In this document: positions 16,469-24,942 of the stretch, piece by piece
How positions within the stretch are numbered: position 1 is the first letter of the stretch
Layout: each line of letters begins with the position of its first letter
NCBI RefSeq assembly: GCF_016907235.1
Contig: NZ_JAFBBO010000001.1
Coordinates: 3,410,001-3,474,000 of the forward strand
Length of the DNA: 64,000 nucleotides
Source: Oerskovia jenensis
GTDB lineage: Bacteria > Actinomycetota > Actinomycetes > Actinomycetales > Cellulomonadaceae
Direction: 5' to 3'
The notes under the pieces: generated by a model
Databases searched by the model: none
The model's input: only the letters and a program-made list of their open reading frames with translations
What the model was told of the DNA's origin: nothing
Made by a program: the position numbers and the translations under genes

Positions 16469-17290
16469 GGTTCCCTCCTGGGATTCGGTGGCGGTGGTCT
16501 GCCCGGCCGGACGGCTCGGGACATCTGCGGGGGCGACGGGCACGTACTCGGTGCGGACGCGCACCTCGATGCGGTCGCCGGTGAGCGTGGTCGCGACGTC
16601 GTCGCTCACGTCGTAGGACTGCTGGTAGATGCCCGCGTCCTCACCGGTCTCGACCTCGAACCACACGGTCCGTGCGGTGTCGTCGTGATCGCGGATCCAT
16701 ACCCAGGTGTTCTCCGCGCTGTACGCGTCCTTGAGGAGCATCGAGAGCTGCTCGCGGCGATCGTTTGCCTTCGCCTCGGAGACGCCGGCGAGGGCGGATT
16801 CGAGGACCTGCAGGATCTTGCCGCCGCGCCCGGCCTTGGTCACGAAGTCGACCGAGGTTCCCTCGACGAGGCGTGTAATGATGCGGCCCTTGCGGCCGTC
16901 GGCCTCGCCTTCCTCGACCTCGGCGGCGGCGCGGATGCTGACCCCGATCGCCTCGGCCATCTCGGTCAGGGGCTCGCGCCAGTTCGAGAACACGACGGCT
17001 TCGGCGACGAGTTTGCCGCCGTCCCAGTGGGCGTCCTCGGCGAGGACCGCGGCGAGCGTGTTCAGGTCTCGCTCGGGGCGCTCGTAGTTCTCGGTCGCGG
17101 TCGGGTGGTTGACGTACATGTGCGTGCCGGCGGGGAAGATCCGGTCGCGAGCCGCGGCTTCGAGGACGTCCTGGGAGTAGTACCCGGAGGACCCCCAACC
17201 GGGGTTGATGATCTGCACGTTCATGCGGCCGGGCCCGTGGGTGGGGGCCGCTGCTTCGGCGAGGCCAGATTCGGCCAGGGTTACCGTCAC
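16052..17290 (-). CDS. Capsid maturation protease fused to scaffold
   Basis: 412 residues from a GTG at 17290 with GGAGGT eight bases upstream. The N-terminal half (MNVQIINPGWGSSGYYS, FPAGTHMYVNHPTATENYER, and a core with SIRAAAEV and VDFVTKAGRGG) is of the head-maturation protease type found in actinophages with MuF genes. The C-terminal ~135 residues are a charged coiled coil typical of scaffold, with its own internal start at 16468. The exact catalytic residues cannot be fixed by eye. Confidence 0.78.
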   Translation of the reverse strand: MTVTLAESGLAEAAAPTHGPGRMNVQIINPGWGSSGYYSQDVLEAAARDRIFPAGTHMYVNHPTATENYERPERDLNTLAAVLAEDAHWDGGKLVAEAVVFSNWREPLTEMAEAIGVSIRAAAEVEEGEADGRKGRIITRLVEGTSVDFVTKAGRGGKILQVLESALAGVSEAKANDRREQLSMLLKDAYSAENTWVWIRDHDDTARTVWFEVETGEDAGIYQQSYDVSDDVATTLTGDRIEVRVRTEYVPVAPADVPSRPAGQTTATESQEGTMATTQIEESRLAQLETDAGRATVLESERDTARKETAEAHREVDTERAARIIAESDHDFNDLETAGLLASAPRIAESGRLDTDAFTKAVAEHAAKIAEAQGAGSVRGLGGSTTPSGAAPSVADVDESIATAFGRSVKEA

Positions 17291-17301
17291 TGGTACCTCC
17301 G

Positions 17302-17487
17302 GTGGATGATGGGGCGGTGAGCGAAGCCGACAAGGTCGACTGCGTCGAACACGTGTGGGTGTTCACGGGCGCGGTGCTGGGACGTGATGGTGCGCATCTG
17401 GAGCACGAGTGCTCCCGGTGCGGCTCGACCGCGTTCGAGGGGCCAGGCGACCGGTTCAGGACGACGCCAGGGCTGACACCGGGGTGA
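17302..17487 (+). CDS. Opposite-strand small zinc-ribbon-like ORF
   Basis: 61 residues from GTG 17302 (another GTG lies at 17317). The peptide has CVEHVWVFTGAVLG, then HLEHECSRCGSTAFE, giving Cys/His spacing typical of a small zinc knuckle. It lies on + in the 165-base gap between the MuF and protease genes, overlapping the MuF 3' end by 32 bases. All adjacent genes read on -. Either it is a real tiny gene, or the Cys/His pattern is chance. Confidence 0.45.
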   Translation: MDDGAVSEADKVDCVEHVWVFTGAVLGRDGAHLEHECSRCGSTAFEGPGDRFRTTPGLTPG

Positions 17488-18517
17488 CGGTGTAGGTGTC
17501 GCGCCACCCGGTCGCGGTGCGGCGCTGGGACAGGTCGTCCCACTCGATGTCGCCGGACTTGAGCAGGTCGAGTCGGGCGGGGCCCATGATCTGCAGCTGG
17601 TCCTTCGCCGGCAGGGCGTCGAACCACGCGCGGGCGTCCTGGGTGAGCGACTTCGGCTCCTTGATCCCGGTGAACCCGAGCTCGGCCCACGACTTCGTGA
17701 CCGGGACACGAGCGCACCGGCCCTGCTGGTGGTCGTAGGGCCCTGGTTCGTCGATCGGGTGCTGGCGGCCGTGCTGCGCGAGGCAGGACGGGCACGTGCG
17801 CCGGTCGAGGGCCGCATGCCACTCCCACGCCGCGAGGACGTCAGCGTTGGCCTGGTCCTGCGCGTAGGCGGCGCCGCGGTGAGCGTCGAGCATCTCAGTG
17901 CGGGCCACGTTCATGGCGCGCGTGAGGCCACCGTTGAAGGTCGACTCGATGCGCTTGAGCATGGCTCTCGCCGCCGACTTCGGGTTCTCGCCGAGCGCGA
18001 CCCCGCGGAGCAGGGCCGCGTTCAGCGACGCGGCGGCCTCTGCGGACAAGGGCAGGAGCGTCGAGGTGATCTGCTCCGTCGTGCGCGCCACGATCGCCTC
18101 GAGCGCGGAGGCCTCGACCCGGTTGAACTGGGCGCCGAGGACAGCCTGCGTGCCGGCCTGGGCGGGCATCTGCGACGCGGTCAGGCGCGCCTGCCACTCC
18201 ACGGACTCTGCCGCGATCGCAGCCAGGTCCTCGACGATCCGGACCCCGGCCTCGCGAGCGAGCCGCTCAAGCGCGGCCTGCGTGGCGTCGAGGGTCCGCA
18301 GGACCCGCTCCGCACGGTAGATCGTCGCCCGCGTGGGCCAGGCGCCGTCCTGCGCCTGCGCGATCAGGTCCGTGAGGGCGAGCTCCCAGTCGTGGGAGAG
18401 GGTGTCCCACGCGTAGACCCACGCCTTCACGAGGTCATTCGTCGCGGCGTCGACCGTCTTGTCGAGGGCAACGCGCATGGACCGCAGGAGGCGTTGCGTC
18501 TCCCGGTTCACGGCCAT
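17456..18517 (-). CDS. MuF-like minor head protein
   Basis: 353 residues. The C-terminal half carries the phage Mu gpF-type domain: NVARTEMLDAHRGAAYAQ, then the metal-site-like TCPSCLAQHGRQHPIDE and HHQQGRCARVPVT-type end. The N-terminal half is helical. MuF proteins join portal and head interior. The start codon overlaps the portal stop. Confidence 0.85.
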   Translation of the reverse strand: MAVNRETQRLLRSMRVALDKTVDAATNDLVKAWVYAWDTLSHDWELALTDLIAQAQDGAWPTRATIYRAERVLRTLDATQAALERLAREAGVRIVEDLAAIAAESVEWQARLTASQMPAQAGTQAVLGAQFNRVEASALEAIVARTTEQITSTLLPLSAEAAASLNAALLRGVALGENPKSAARAMLKRIESTFNGGLTRAMNVARTEMLDAHRGAAYAQDQANADVLAAWEWHAALDRRTCPSCLAQHGRQHPIDEPGPYDHQQGRCARVPVTKSWAELGFTGIKEPKSLTQDARAWFDALPAKDQLQIMGPARLDLLKSGDIEWDDLSQRRTATGWRDTYTVTPVSALASS

Positions 18518-20121
18518 CAGCGCACCGCCTCGGACGGGTCAGTACCCCTGCGGAACGCTGCAGTGGCGGCGTCCCCGACGGCTTGCCCGACCGTCTTGTA
18601 GGGGTCGAGCCAGTTCCCCTGGTCGTCCGTGAGGTCGTCGATGATCTCGTCCGCGTCCTTCACGCCGAGCGCGGCGAGGAGCAGCTTCGCGATCTGGATC
18701 GGGGGCAGCGTGCGCGTGGAGTCGGCCTTGGCGATGGCCTCGATGATGACGTTGAGCGGGACCTCGTCGATCGGGGGCCAGTCGATCTCGATCGTGGTGT
18801 CGGTGTCACCGGCGAGGACGAGAACCTCCCGGCCCGTGAACGAGTCGCGCGTGATGGTGCCGCGCAGAGGTCCACGCGGCGCCTTGGCCGCCTGGAGGAT
18901 GACGTACTGCCCGATGCTGCGGACGGTCTCAGCCCACAGGGAGCGGCGCTGCGTCATCTCCAGGCGGGTCGGGAGGTTCAGAGTCTCGGCGACGGCACGG
19001 GCACCGGTCTGGCCCGGGTCGGCGAGGAGCGTCGTAACGGGGACGCCGAGGCCAGCGGCGATCATCGCGGCGAGCGGGCGACCGGACTCGGAGTCGATCG
19101 TGGCGCCGGTCTTCGGGATCGCCTCGAGCGTGGTGTCCGGGCTCATGACCGCGGTCGCACCGACGCTGTTTTCGTTGCCAGGGATGCCGGACCCGCCGGG
19201 GCGGCGAGCGACCGCGGCGCGAGCCTTCTGCGCCTTGGAGCCCTTCGACGTCATGCGGAACGCGAACTGCGACAGCGCCTTGATGAGCGTGGCCCAGTCG
19301 GCAAGGAAGTCCTTGTAGGCGCGAGCCCAGGTGATCGCGGCGTAGGCGTCGCCGATGCCGAACTTCCACCCGTCGAGGCGGTTCACGCTGGTGTGGTGGA
19401 CCGGGGAGTCCCAGTGGACTGGATACCCGTCGATGGTGCGGGGGCGGGTCGCGGGACGGAACGTCAGCGCGGGGTAGAACGCCGTCAGGTTCTCGGTCGT
19501 GGTGCGGCCGTCGTTCCCGATGCGGGTCTGCGTCCAGACGCGCTTGTAGAACCACGGGTCGTCGAGGTCGTCCGGGTTGGTGATGACGTCCACGATCTCG
19601 TCGAACGGCAGCGACCGGACCTGCACGAACCCCGTGAGGGGGGAGGTGAAGCAGGCAAGGAACACGTTCCCGTCGGTGCCGAGCGCACGCTCGAGCTCTT
19701 CCTGGGCCTGGTCGCCAGTGAACGCGGCACGGTTGCCCTGGTCATCGAGGAAGGCCTGCACGACGGCGTTCACGTCCTGCTCGGCCGTGTTCTTCTCGTT
19801 CTTCCCGGTGGCGCGGGCCTGGATCTGGACGCCCTGCCCCCACACGTACGCCTGACGGATGGACAGGCCACGCTTGATGAGGGGGTTCGCGACAGCCATG
19901 ACCCGGGCGGTCTGCGCGTTGCGACGCAGGCCCTCACGGGAGAACTCGCGCTCGCCAGTGGCGTTGAGGGCGTCCCACCCGCGGTCGTCCAGCGCGCGCT
20001 CGAGGTCCGCCATCGACTCGACGGCGAGCTCGACGTTCTCCTCGGCGATGCGCGCACGCTCGAGGGCGGCGGTCACGACGGGGGACTCCTGGATGCCGAA
20101 GATCTGGCGGATGCGCAACAC
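18517..20121 (-). CDS. Portal protein
   Basis: 534 residues from a GTG. Key stretches are ANPLIKRGLSIRQAYVWGQG, a central clip/stem region, and the DSESGRPLAAMIAAGLGVPV motif followed by TLLADPGQ, a signature of actinophage portals. The dodecameric portal is the DNA gate. It lies between large terminase and MuF. Confidence 0.88.
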   Translation of the reverse strand: MLRIRQIFGIQESPVVTAALERARIAEENVELAVESMADLERALDDRGWDALNATGEREFSREGLRRNAQTARVMAVANPLIKRGLSIRQAYVWGQGVQIQARATGKNEKNTAEQDVNAVVQAFLDDQGNRAAFTGDQAQEELERALGTDGNVFLACFTSPLTGFVQVRSLPFDEIVDVITNPDDLDDPWFYKRVWTQTRIGNDGRTTTENLTAFYPALTFRPATRPRTIDGYPVHWDSPVHHTSVNRLDGWKFGIGDAYAAITWARAYKDFLADWATLIKALSQFAFRMTSKGSKAQKARAAVARRPGGSGIPGNENSVGATAVMSPDTTLEAIPKTGATIDSESGRPLAAMIAAGLGVPVTTLLADPGQTGARAVAETLNLPTRLEMTQRRSLWAETVRSIGQYVILQAAKAPRGPLRGTITRDSFTGREVLVLAGDTDTTIEIDWPPIDEVPLNVIIEAIAKADSTRTLPPIQIAKLLLAALGVKDADEIIDDLTDDQGNWLDPYKTVGQAVGDAATAAFRRGTDPSEAVR

Positions 20122-20139
20122 GTCACCGCCTTCCAGGGG

Positions 20140-21627
20140 TCAGTAGCCGCCGAGGTAGGCGTGCGGGTTGTCGTCGACGAAGTCGTCGGAGTCGAACTGG
20201 TCCTCTTCCCACAGGGGCATGAGGAGGAGCCGGTTCACGGCCTGGGAGAACGCGTCGACCGTGTCGTCGTGGGCGCCGTTCGGGAAGGCGCGGGTCTCCT
20301 CGAGGAACTCCTCGACGTTCGGGAGGAGTTCGGCGGCGGGGAGGTGAACGTTCTTGGAGTGGACGAACGGGGACACCGCGGCGGCGCGTGCGTACTTGCT
20401 GCCCTCGGGCTCGACGGCGATGAGGCCGGGGAGCTGGCGTGACAGGGCGTTGATGACGGCGGGCCCGTTCGCCTTGTCCTCGACGAACTTCGCGATGGCC
20501 TGGGGCCACTTCGCCGACATGGCCTTGATCGCGTCCAGCGTTGCCGTGAAGGACAGCCGGGCGCGGACTTGGTCGAGGAGGTACACGTCGGCGCCGATGC
20601 GGAGCCAGACCTGCCCGACGACGTAGTCGCTGGCCTTGGTGTCCTTGAACGCGAGGTCCCAGGACTGCACGAGCTCGAAGTCGTGGCCGGGGATCCAGCA
20701 GGACCCGCCCTCCCGGTTGACGTGCATGGGCTGGTCGAAGCGGGGCCACTCGGACGGGAACAGGTCGCCCTGGTCCGGGGAGGGGCGGCCCTGGAAGAGC
20801 GCGGCCCAGGTGCGGGGACCGGACTGAACCTTGCGCCGCTCCCACTGGGCCGGGGTGCGACCGCGGGCGGAGATCATGTACTCGCCGGGCTGGCGGCCCA
20901 GGACGTCGGTCTCGCCCTGCTCGGGCCGGTGGTCGGCCTGCGCGGGGATGTTCTCGACGCGCCACAGGTGCCCGTCCTCGGCGGCCTTGAGTCGGCCGGC
21001 GAGGTCGTCGTGGTGCCACCTGGTGAGGATGAGGATCACGGGCGCGCCGGGGGCGAGTCGCGTGGAGGCGACGTCGGTCCACCAGTCCCACGCGCGGTCG
21101 CGGTACACCTCGGAGTCGGCTTCGGCGCGGTCCTTGAGGGGGTCGTCGATGATCAAGAGGTCGGCAGGGCGGGAGGTGAGGCCACCGCCGATGCCGACGG
21201 CATAGACGCCCCCGAGGTGCCCGGAGATCTGGAACTCGTGCTGGGCTGCGACGTCGTCCGCGATCCGCATCCCCAGCGTGTCGGCGTGGGTGCCGACCTC
21301 GCCACGGATGAGGCGGCCCATGCGGCGGGCGACGTTCGCGGCGTAGGACGCGATGATGATGCGCGTGTCGGGCCGGTCCTGTAGGAGCCAGGTCGGCGCC
21401 CACTTCGTGGCGAGCGTGCTCTTCCCCTCCTGCGGGGGCATCGACACGATGAGGCGCCCGTCGGGAGTGTTCAGCGTCTCGAGGATCGCGGCGTTGATGA
21501 CGTCGATCGCCGGGGTGCGCCGGAACTTCGGGTCGAGCTCGACGGCCATCTCTGCGGGGGAGGGCCAACGCGGGGGCGGGGCGGGCTCGAACTGGCGGGC
21601 GGCGTGCTCGAGGAAGGCGAGCGACAT
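20140..21627 (-). CDS. Terminase large subunit
   Basis: 495 residues. The ATPase has the Walker A-like PPQEGKST near residues 64-71 and Walker B ADLLIIDDPLKDRAEADS. The C-terminal nuclease shows VQSWDLAFKDTKASDYV with its acidic residue and the late NGAHDDTVDAFSQAV Asp cluster. The enzyme pumps and cuts phage DNA at the portal. Confidence 0.93.
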   Translation of the reverse strand: MSLAFLEHAARQFEPAPPPRWPSPAEMAVELDPKFRRTPAIDVINAAILETLNTPDGRLIVSMPPQEGKSTLATKWAPTWLLQDRPDTRIIIASYAANVARRMGRLIRGEVGTHADTLGMRIADDVAAQHEFQISGHLGGVYAVGIGGGLTSRPADLLIIDDPLKDRAEADSEVYRDRAWDWWTDVASTRLAPGAPVILILTRWHHDDLAGRLKAAEDGHLWRVENIPAQADHRPEQGETDVLGRQPGEYMISARGRTPAQWERRKVQSGPRTWAALFQGRPSPDQGDLFPSEWPRFDQPMHVNREGGSCWIPGHDFELVQSWDLAFKDTKASDYVVGQVWLRIGADVYLLDQVRARLSFTATLDAIKAMSAKWPQAIAKFVEDKANGPAVINALSRQLPGLIAVEPEGSKYARAAAVSPFVHSKNVHLPAAELLPNVEEFLEETRAFPNGAHDDTVDAFSQAVNRLLLMPLWEEDQFDSDDFVDDNPHAYLGGY

Positions 21628-21649
21628 GGCCGCTCACCTCCGAGTTCTG

Positions 21650-22105
21650 TCAGCTGGCCAGGATCAGGGTGATGATTCCGAGGATGATCGCTACTGCTAC
21701 CCCAGCCCAGGCGGCCGCGATGCCATGCCTCGTCGAGTTCTGGGCCCTCGTGCTGGCTGCCTGCGCGGCCTCCGCGTCAAGGCGGGCAGCCGCAGCGTCC
21801 GCCCGGGCGATTTCGACCATCTCCCGGAGGTGCTCGTTCGATTCGATGAGCAGCGCCTGTTGCTCCTCGAGCCGCTCGACAACTTCGAAGGTGGGGTTGG
21901 GCGCGAGATCGAAAGTCTCTGGAATGTCCCCCAGGTCGAAACGCGGTTGGGACATTTCTAGCGACCTCGCCAGGGACGGCACGTCGAACCACTGCTTGCT
22001 CGAGACTCGGAGTCCTTCAAGGAAGGAGTCGGGCAGTTTGCCCAGCGCGCTGTACTTGCGGGGGCTTTCAACTGGCTCGTCGACTTCAGCAGCATCGTCG
22101 CTCAT
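21650..22105 (-). CDS. Coiled-coil protein with C-terminal membrane anchor
   Basis: About 151 residues from ATG 22105 (GTG at 22111 is an alternative). A soluble N-terminus is followed by a coiled coil (VVERLEEQQALLIESNEHLR, then an Ala-rich heptad stretch) and one C-terminal TM helix (about the last 22 residues). It is inserted between large terminase and the DNA-binding genes, not a usual place for a virion gene. A tail-anchored coiled coil fits an exclusion or sensing protein; function unknown. Confidence 0.6.
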   Translation of the reverse strand: MSDDAAEVDEPVESPRKYSALGKLPDSFLEGLRVSSKQWFDVPSLARSLEMSQPRFDLGDIPETFDLAPNPTFEVVERLEEQQALLIESNEHLREMVEIARADAAAARLDAEAAQAASTRAQNSTRHGIAAAWAGVAVAIILGIITLILAS

Positions 22106-22444
22106 CGGCACACGATATCGCTGCGTACCGACACGTGGTGCCCTGACGGGTCGGGGTCGCTCACCGCGCTGGTCTCGACCGTTGATCGCGGGGTTCCGGC
22201 GACGCCGTCAGGGAGTAAGGGGTGCGCATCGACGACGGGCTGACGTGGCCACGTCGGGGGCCGGACTCAGCAGCCTGCACGGTTCTTCCGTGGCGTCGTC
22301 GATGACGGGTCCCGCGGGCGAGCGCGGGAGACAGGGGGCATGCGAAAGGCCCCGGGAGCACTTGCTCTACCGGGGCCTTCCGACACGACTTCTATGTGAG
22401 CACAACGTAGCGTGACAGCCGCGAGGGCGCAACAGCCTCACGTT
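22106..22444. other. Intergenic stretch between two membrane-protein genes
   Basis: About 340 bases without a convincing gene. The only clear element is the hairpin at 22346-22379. The remainder should contain the promoter of the 21650-22105 gene, but I see no sharp -10/-35 pair. Confidence 0.5.
22346..22379. terminator. Intrinsic terminator-like hairpin
   Basis: AAGGCCCCGG (22346-22355) pairs with CCGGGGCCTT (22370-22379). The inner GAGCA/TGCTC can extend the stem. It is placed to stop transcription from the 22445-23065 gene before the next gene. Confidence 0.7.
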
Positions 22445-23065
22445 CTAGGTGCTCTGGTCGTCGTTAGGTCCAAAACGATCTACGCCGTAGATGAAGACGA
22501 TCGCGATGATCAGCCCGAGGATCGCCCCCCACGTGATCGACTGCCCCGGATAGTCGTCGGGGCCAACCAGACGGTCCAGCGACTCCATCGAGACTCCAAA
22601 GCCGCCGCCCCATGCGCCCAGGAAGGTCTTCACACGAGAGAACTGCTTCGTTGAAAGCCGCCGGTCAGGAGAGGATGGAACCTCGTCGTCATCGAAGATC
22701 GCGGCTGCAAGTTCATCCGACAACTGCAGGTGGGAGTCCGGGGGCAAGGCCTCCGTGATGCCGCTTGCCGCTGCTCGGATTTGCTCCAGCCGATCTGCCG
22801 GCAACTGAGTGTGAAACTCGGCCATCAGGCCATCCGGCAGCTCGGAATAGAGAGTCCGGGTGATGACTTGCCACACCCGATCGATGGACTTCTCGAGTTC
22901 CGGCGAGGTTGGGATGTTCTTCAGCAGTTCTCTAGCACTCTCGGCGACTTGAGCATAGTTCGAGGGCATCGCCACGCGGTTCGCGGCTTCTACGAGGCGA
23001 CGGAGCGTGGCGGGATCGATCGAGAACGCCGGGTGGCCCTCCCACGGGCTGTCCTGTGTCGTCAT
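22445..23065 (-). CDS. C-terminally anchored protein of unknown function
   Basis: 206 residues. A soluble helical N-terminal domain (LVEAANRVAMPSNYAQVAES, KSIDRVWQVITRTLYSELPD) is followed by a Gly-rich turn and a single TM helix near the C-terminus (SITWGAILGLIIAIVFIYG). It has its own terminator. Together with 21650-22105 it forms a pair of tail-anchored proteins next to the packaging genes. No family recognised. Confidence 0.6.
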   Translation of the reverse strand: MTTQDSPWEGHPAFSIDPATLRRLVEAANRVAMPSNYAQVAESARELLKNIPTSPELEKSIDRVWQVITRTLYSELPDGLMAEFHTQLPADRLEQIRAAASGITEALPPDSHLQLSDELAAAIFDDDEVPSSPDRRLSTKQFSRVKTFLGAWGGGFGVSMESLDRLVGPDDYPGQSITWGAILGLIIAIVFIYGVDRFGPNDDQST

Positions 23066-23074
23066 GCAGGCACG

Positions 23075-24052
23075 TTAGCGCCCCGCGCTCACAAGGGCCA
23101 CGGCTGTCGTTCTTCCGGTGACGAGATCGATGACGTCGCCGACGCGGTAGAGGGGGTGGGTGTGGGTACCACGGTTCACGATCCGCTTCCGGGACGCCCA
23201 CTTGCGCAGGGTGGCGGCCTTGACTTGGACGCCGAGCCCATCGATCGCGCGTGCGAGCTCGCTGGCGGGCAGGAGCATGTCCTCAGCCTGGTCGCGGAGC
23301 CATGCGCGGCGTGCGTCGAGGGGGTAGGCGGTGCCGCAGTCGGGGCAGGTGACGGTGTCGTGGCCGGGGTGGGCGTAGAGCTCGCCGGCGCAGTCCTGCG
23401 CGAGGCCGTGCTCGTCGACGGTGGTCGCGGTGCAGGGCCCGGCGTACTTGCGGTCGGCGGGTCGGTCGATGACGCGGCGGGCGGCGCGCAGGAGGTCGGT
23501 GAGTGCGGCGATGGTGTCGGCGCCGTCGGGCTGTTGGCGGAGCCACTGGACCTGGTGGGTGAGCCAGTTGGCGAGGGCGTCGAGGGTGTTGAGGGGTCGG
23601 AAGAGGCCGCGGCGGCGGGCGATGTCGTCGCCGGTGGCGGTCATGGTGGACAGGAGGTCCCAGCGCGCTTCGGAGGCGCGGTACCCGTAGGGGAGGCGGA
23701 CGAGGCCGGTCTCGTCGGGGAGGCCGGCTTCGTGGTCGGCGGGGACGATGCCGATGCCTGTGGACTGGCGTGCGATCGCGTCGTCGAGGTCCGTGGCGAG
23801 GCCGGGGCTGACGGGGCGGTCGCCGGTCTCACGCAGCGGGTTCAGGTGCGGGTGGTCGGGGGTGCCGCAGTCGTCGCACCGTTCGTGGTGGGGCCGGTGG
23901 GGGTAGGTCAGGACGCGGCTCCGCTCACCGACGATGTCCGGGACGGAGCGCAGCAGTGCGAGGAGGGCGTCGCCGCACTCGGGGCAGACGTAGCAGGTGT
24001 CGGGGACCTGGCGGGCGCACCCGTCGACGGTGCAGAGCTGGGTGGTGCTCAC
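23075..24052 (-). CDS. Zinc-finger plus helix-turn-helix DNA-binding protein
   Basis: 325 residues from the GTG at 24052, overlapping the upstream stop. The N-terminus carries Cys pairs (CTVDGCARQV, CYVCPECGDA, ERCDDCGTPDH). A helical middle with DALANWLTHQVQWLRQ is followed by a second zinc ribbon (TVTCPDCGTAYPLDA) and a C-terminal MerR/HTH-like segment (GVQVKAATLRKWASRKRIV … YRVGDVIDLV). I associate this layout with phage regulators acting near terminase. DNA binding is likely; the target is unknown. Confidence 0.68.
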   Translation of the reverse strand: MSTTQLCTVDGCARQVPDTCYVCPECGDALLALLRSVPDIVGERSRVLTYPHRPHHERCDDCGTPDHPHLNPLRETGDRPVSPGLATDLDDAIARQSTGIGIVPADHEAGLPDETGLVRLPYGYRASEARWDLLSTMTATGDDIARRRGLFRPLNTLDALANWLTHQVQWLRQQPDGADTIAALTDLLRAARRVIDRPADRKYAGPCTATTVDEHGLAQDCAGELYAHPGHDTVTCPDCGTAYPLDARRAWLRDQAEDMLLPASELARAIDGLGVQVKAATLRKWASRKRIVNRGTHTHPLYRVGDVIDLVTGRTTAVALVSAGR

Positions 24053-24264
24053 TGTCCGGTGACCTCCCTCGTCCGTGGCTCGGTCTTGGTCTCCTCGTGG
24101 TCCCAGTTCCAGTGCCGGCGGCCGGTGATGTCGAGGCGGTTGATGGTGAGGACCCAGCGGGTGCCGCATCGGCGGCACTGCCAGATGGAGCCGGGAGCCC
24201 GACGCATTGGCGGGACGGGGGCATAGCAGCTGTGAGGGTGGCGCGCCTTCTCGATCCACGGCAT
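24049..24264 (-). CDS. Small zinc-ribbon protein
   Basis: 71 residues. WQCRRCGTRWVL gives a treble-clef type CxxC, with further Cys/His (HPHSCYAPVPP) upstream. It overlaps the genes on both sides by 1-4 bases, so it is translated with them. Confidence 0.6.
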   Translation of the reverse strand: MPWIEKARHPHSCYAPVPPMRRAPGSIWQCRRCGTRWVLTINRLDITGRRHWNWDHEETKTEPRTREVTGQ

Positions 24265-24554
24265 CAGGCGCCCCTCCCGATCCGAAGCGAGCCCGGGACG
24301 ATGTACGGGCTCAATTCGGTGGCGCGGGCGAGCTGGGCCGGGGTCGGCGCGGTTTCGGAGAGGATCCCCTGGGCCTCGCGCATCATGAGGAGCTTGCGCT
24401 GTGCGGCGTTGCCCATCTCACGGAGCGCGCGCTCGAGCCTGCTGAAGTCCGGAGGCGGGAAGCGCACGAACAGCACGCGGGCCTGCCTCTGCTGCCACTG
24501 GGCGGGGCGTCCTTCGGCTTCGCGCCGGTCCGCGCGAACGCACTGCATGCACAT
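24264..24554 (-). CDS. Small protein with N-terminal CxxC motif
   Basis: 96 residues from ATG 24554, overlapping the upstream stop. It begins MCMQCVRADRREAEG, followed by a helical region (RLERALREMGNAAQRKLLMM). Part of a run of four coupled small genes upstream of the DNA-binding protein. Function unknown. Confidence 0.5.
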   Translation of the reverse strand: MCMQCVRADRREAEGRPAQWQQRQARVLFVRFPPPDFSRLERALREMGNAAQRKLLMMREAQGILSETAPTPAQLARATELSPYIVPGSLRIGRGA

Positions 24555-24820
24555 CAGACCGCCTCCCCGAGGATGTGGCGGGCGACGATGACGGCGTGGT
24601 GGTCGAGGGTGTCCTCGAGTCGGAAGCCGTTCTCGTCGGCTGGGTCGTCCGGGTCGTCGGCCTTGTCGGCGATGTGATCCCAGGTCGCGGCGATGGCGTC
24701 GAGCCAGTTCGCGAGGGCCAGGTGGAGGGCGGACCTGTTCGGGTACATCCGGGCGTTGGTTTCCCCGCCCCACTCCTCCCGCTCGACTTGGGCGGCGCGG
24801 CGCAGCAGGTCGGCACTCAT
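24554..24820 (-). CDS. Small helical protein, unknown
   Basis: 88 residues. ALHLALANWLDAIAATWDHI followed by an acidic DDPDDPADENGF and DHHAVIVARHILGEA. This kind of short acidic protein is common in actinophage early regions. First gene of the coupled cluster 23075-24820. Function unknown. Confidence 0.55.
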   Translation of the reverse strand: MSADLLRRAAQVEREEWGGETNARMYPNRSALHLALANWLDAIAATWDHIADKADDPDDPADENGFRLEDTLDHHAVIVARHILGEAV

Positions 24821-24942
24821 GGGATCTCCGTATGGTTGGGGCGGAAGGGGTAGATGCCGGCCGCGGCGAGGGCGTCCCGAGTTGCGTTCACGAAGTGGCT
24901 ACACGTTCTTCGAGGGCTGGGGTGCCCGCTACCATCCGGGGC

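Noticed and set aside
17302-17487. Possibility that the + strand zinc ORF is only a shadow of a - strand gene
   Set aside because: Most of it lies in a gap with no - strand coding frame, so it was kept as a low-confidence gene.
20569-21384. Long + strand open frame opposite the large terminase
   Set aside because: Gly/Val/Arg/Asp-biased shadow of the terminase frame without domain features.
22161-22361. 66-residue - strand frame in the gap between two membrane genes
   Set aside because: Arg/Pro-rich composition typical of an antisense frame in G+C-rich DNA, no ribosome site, and it runs into the terminator hairpin.
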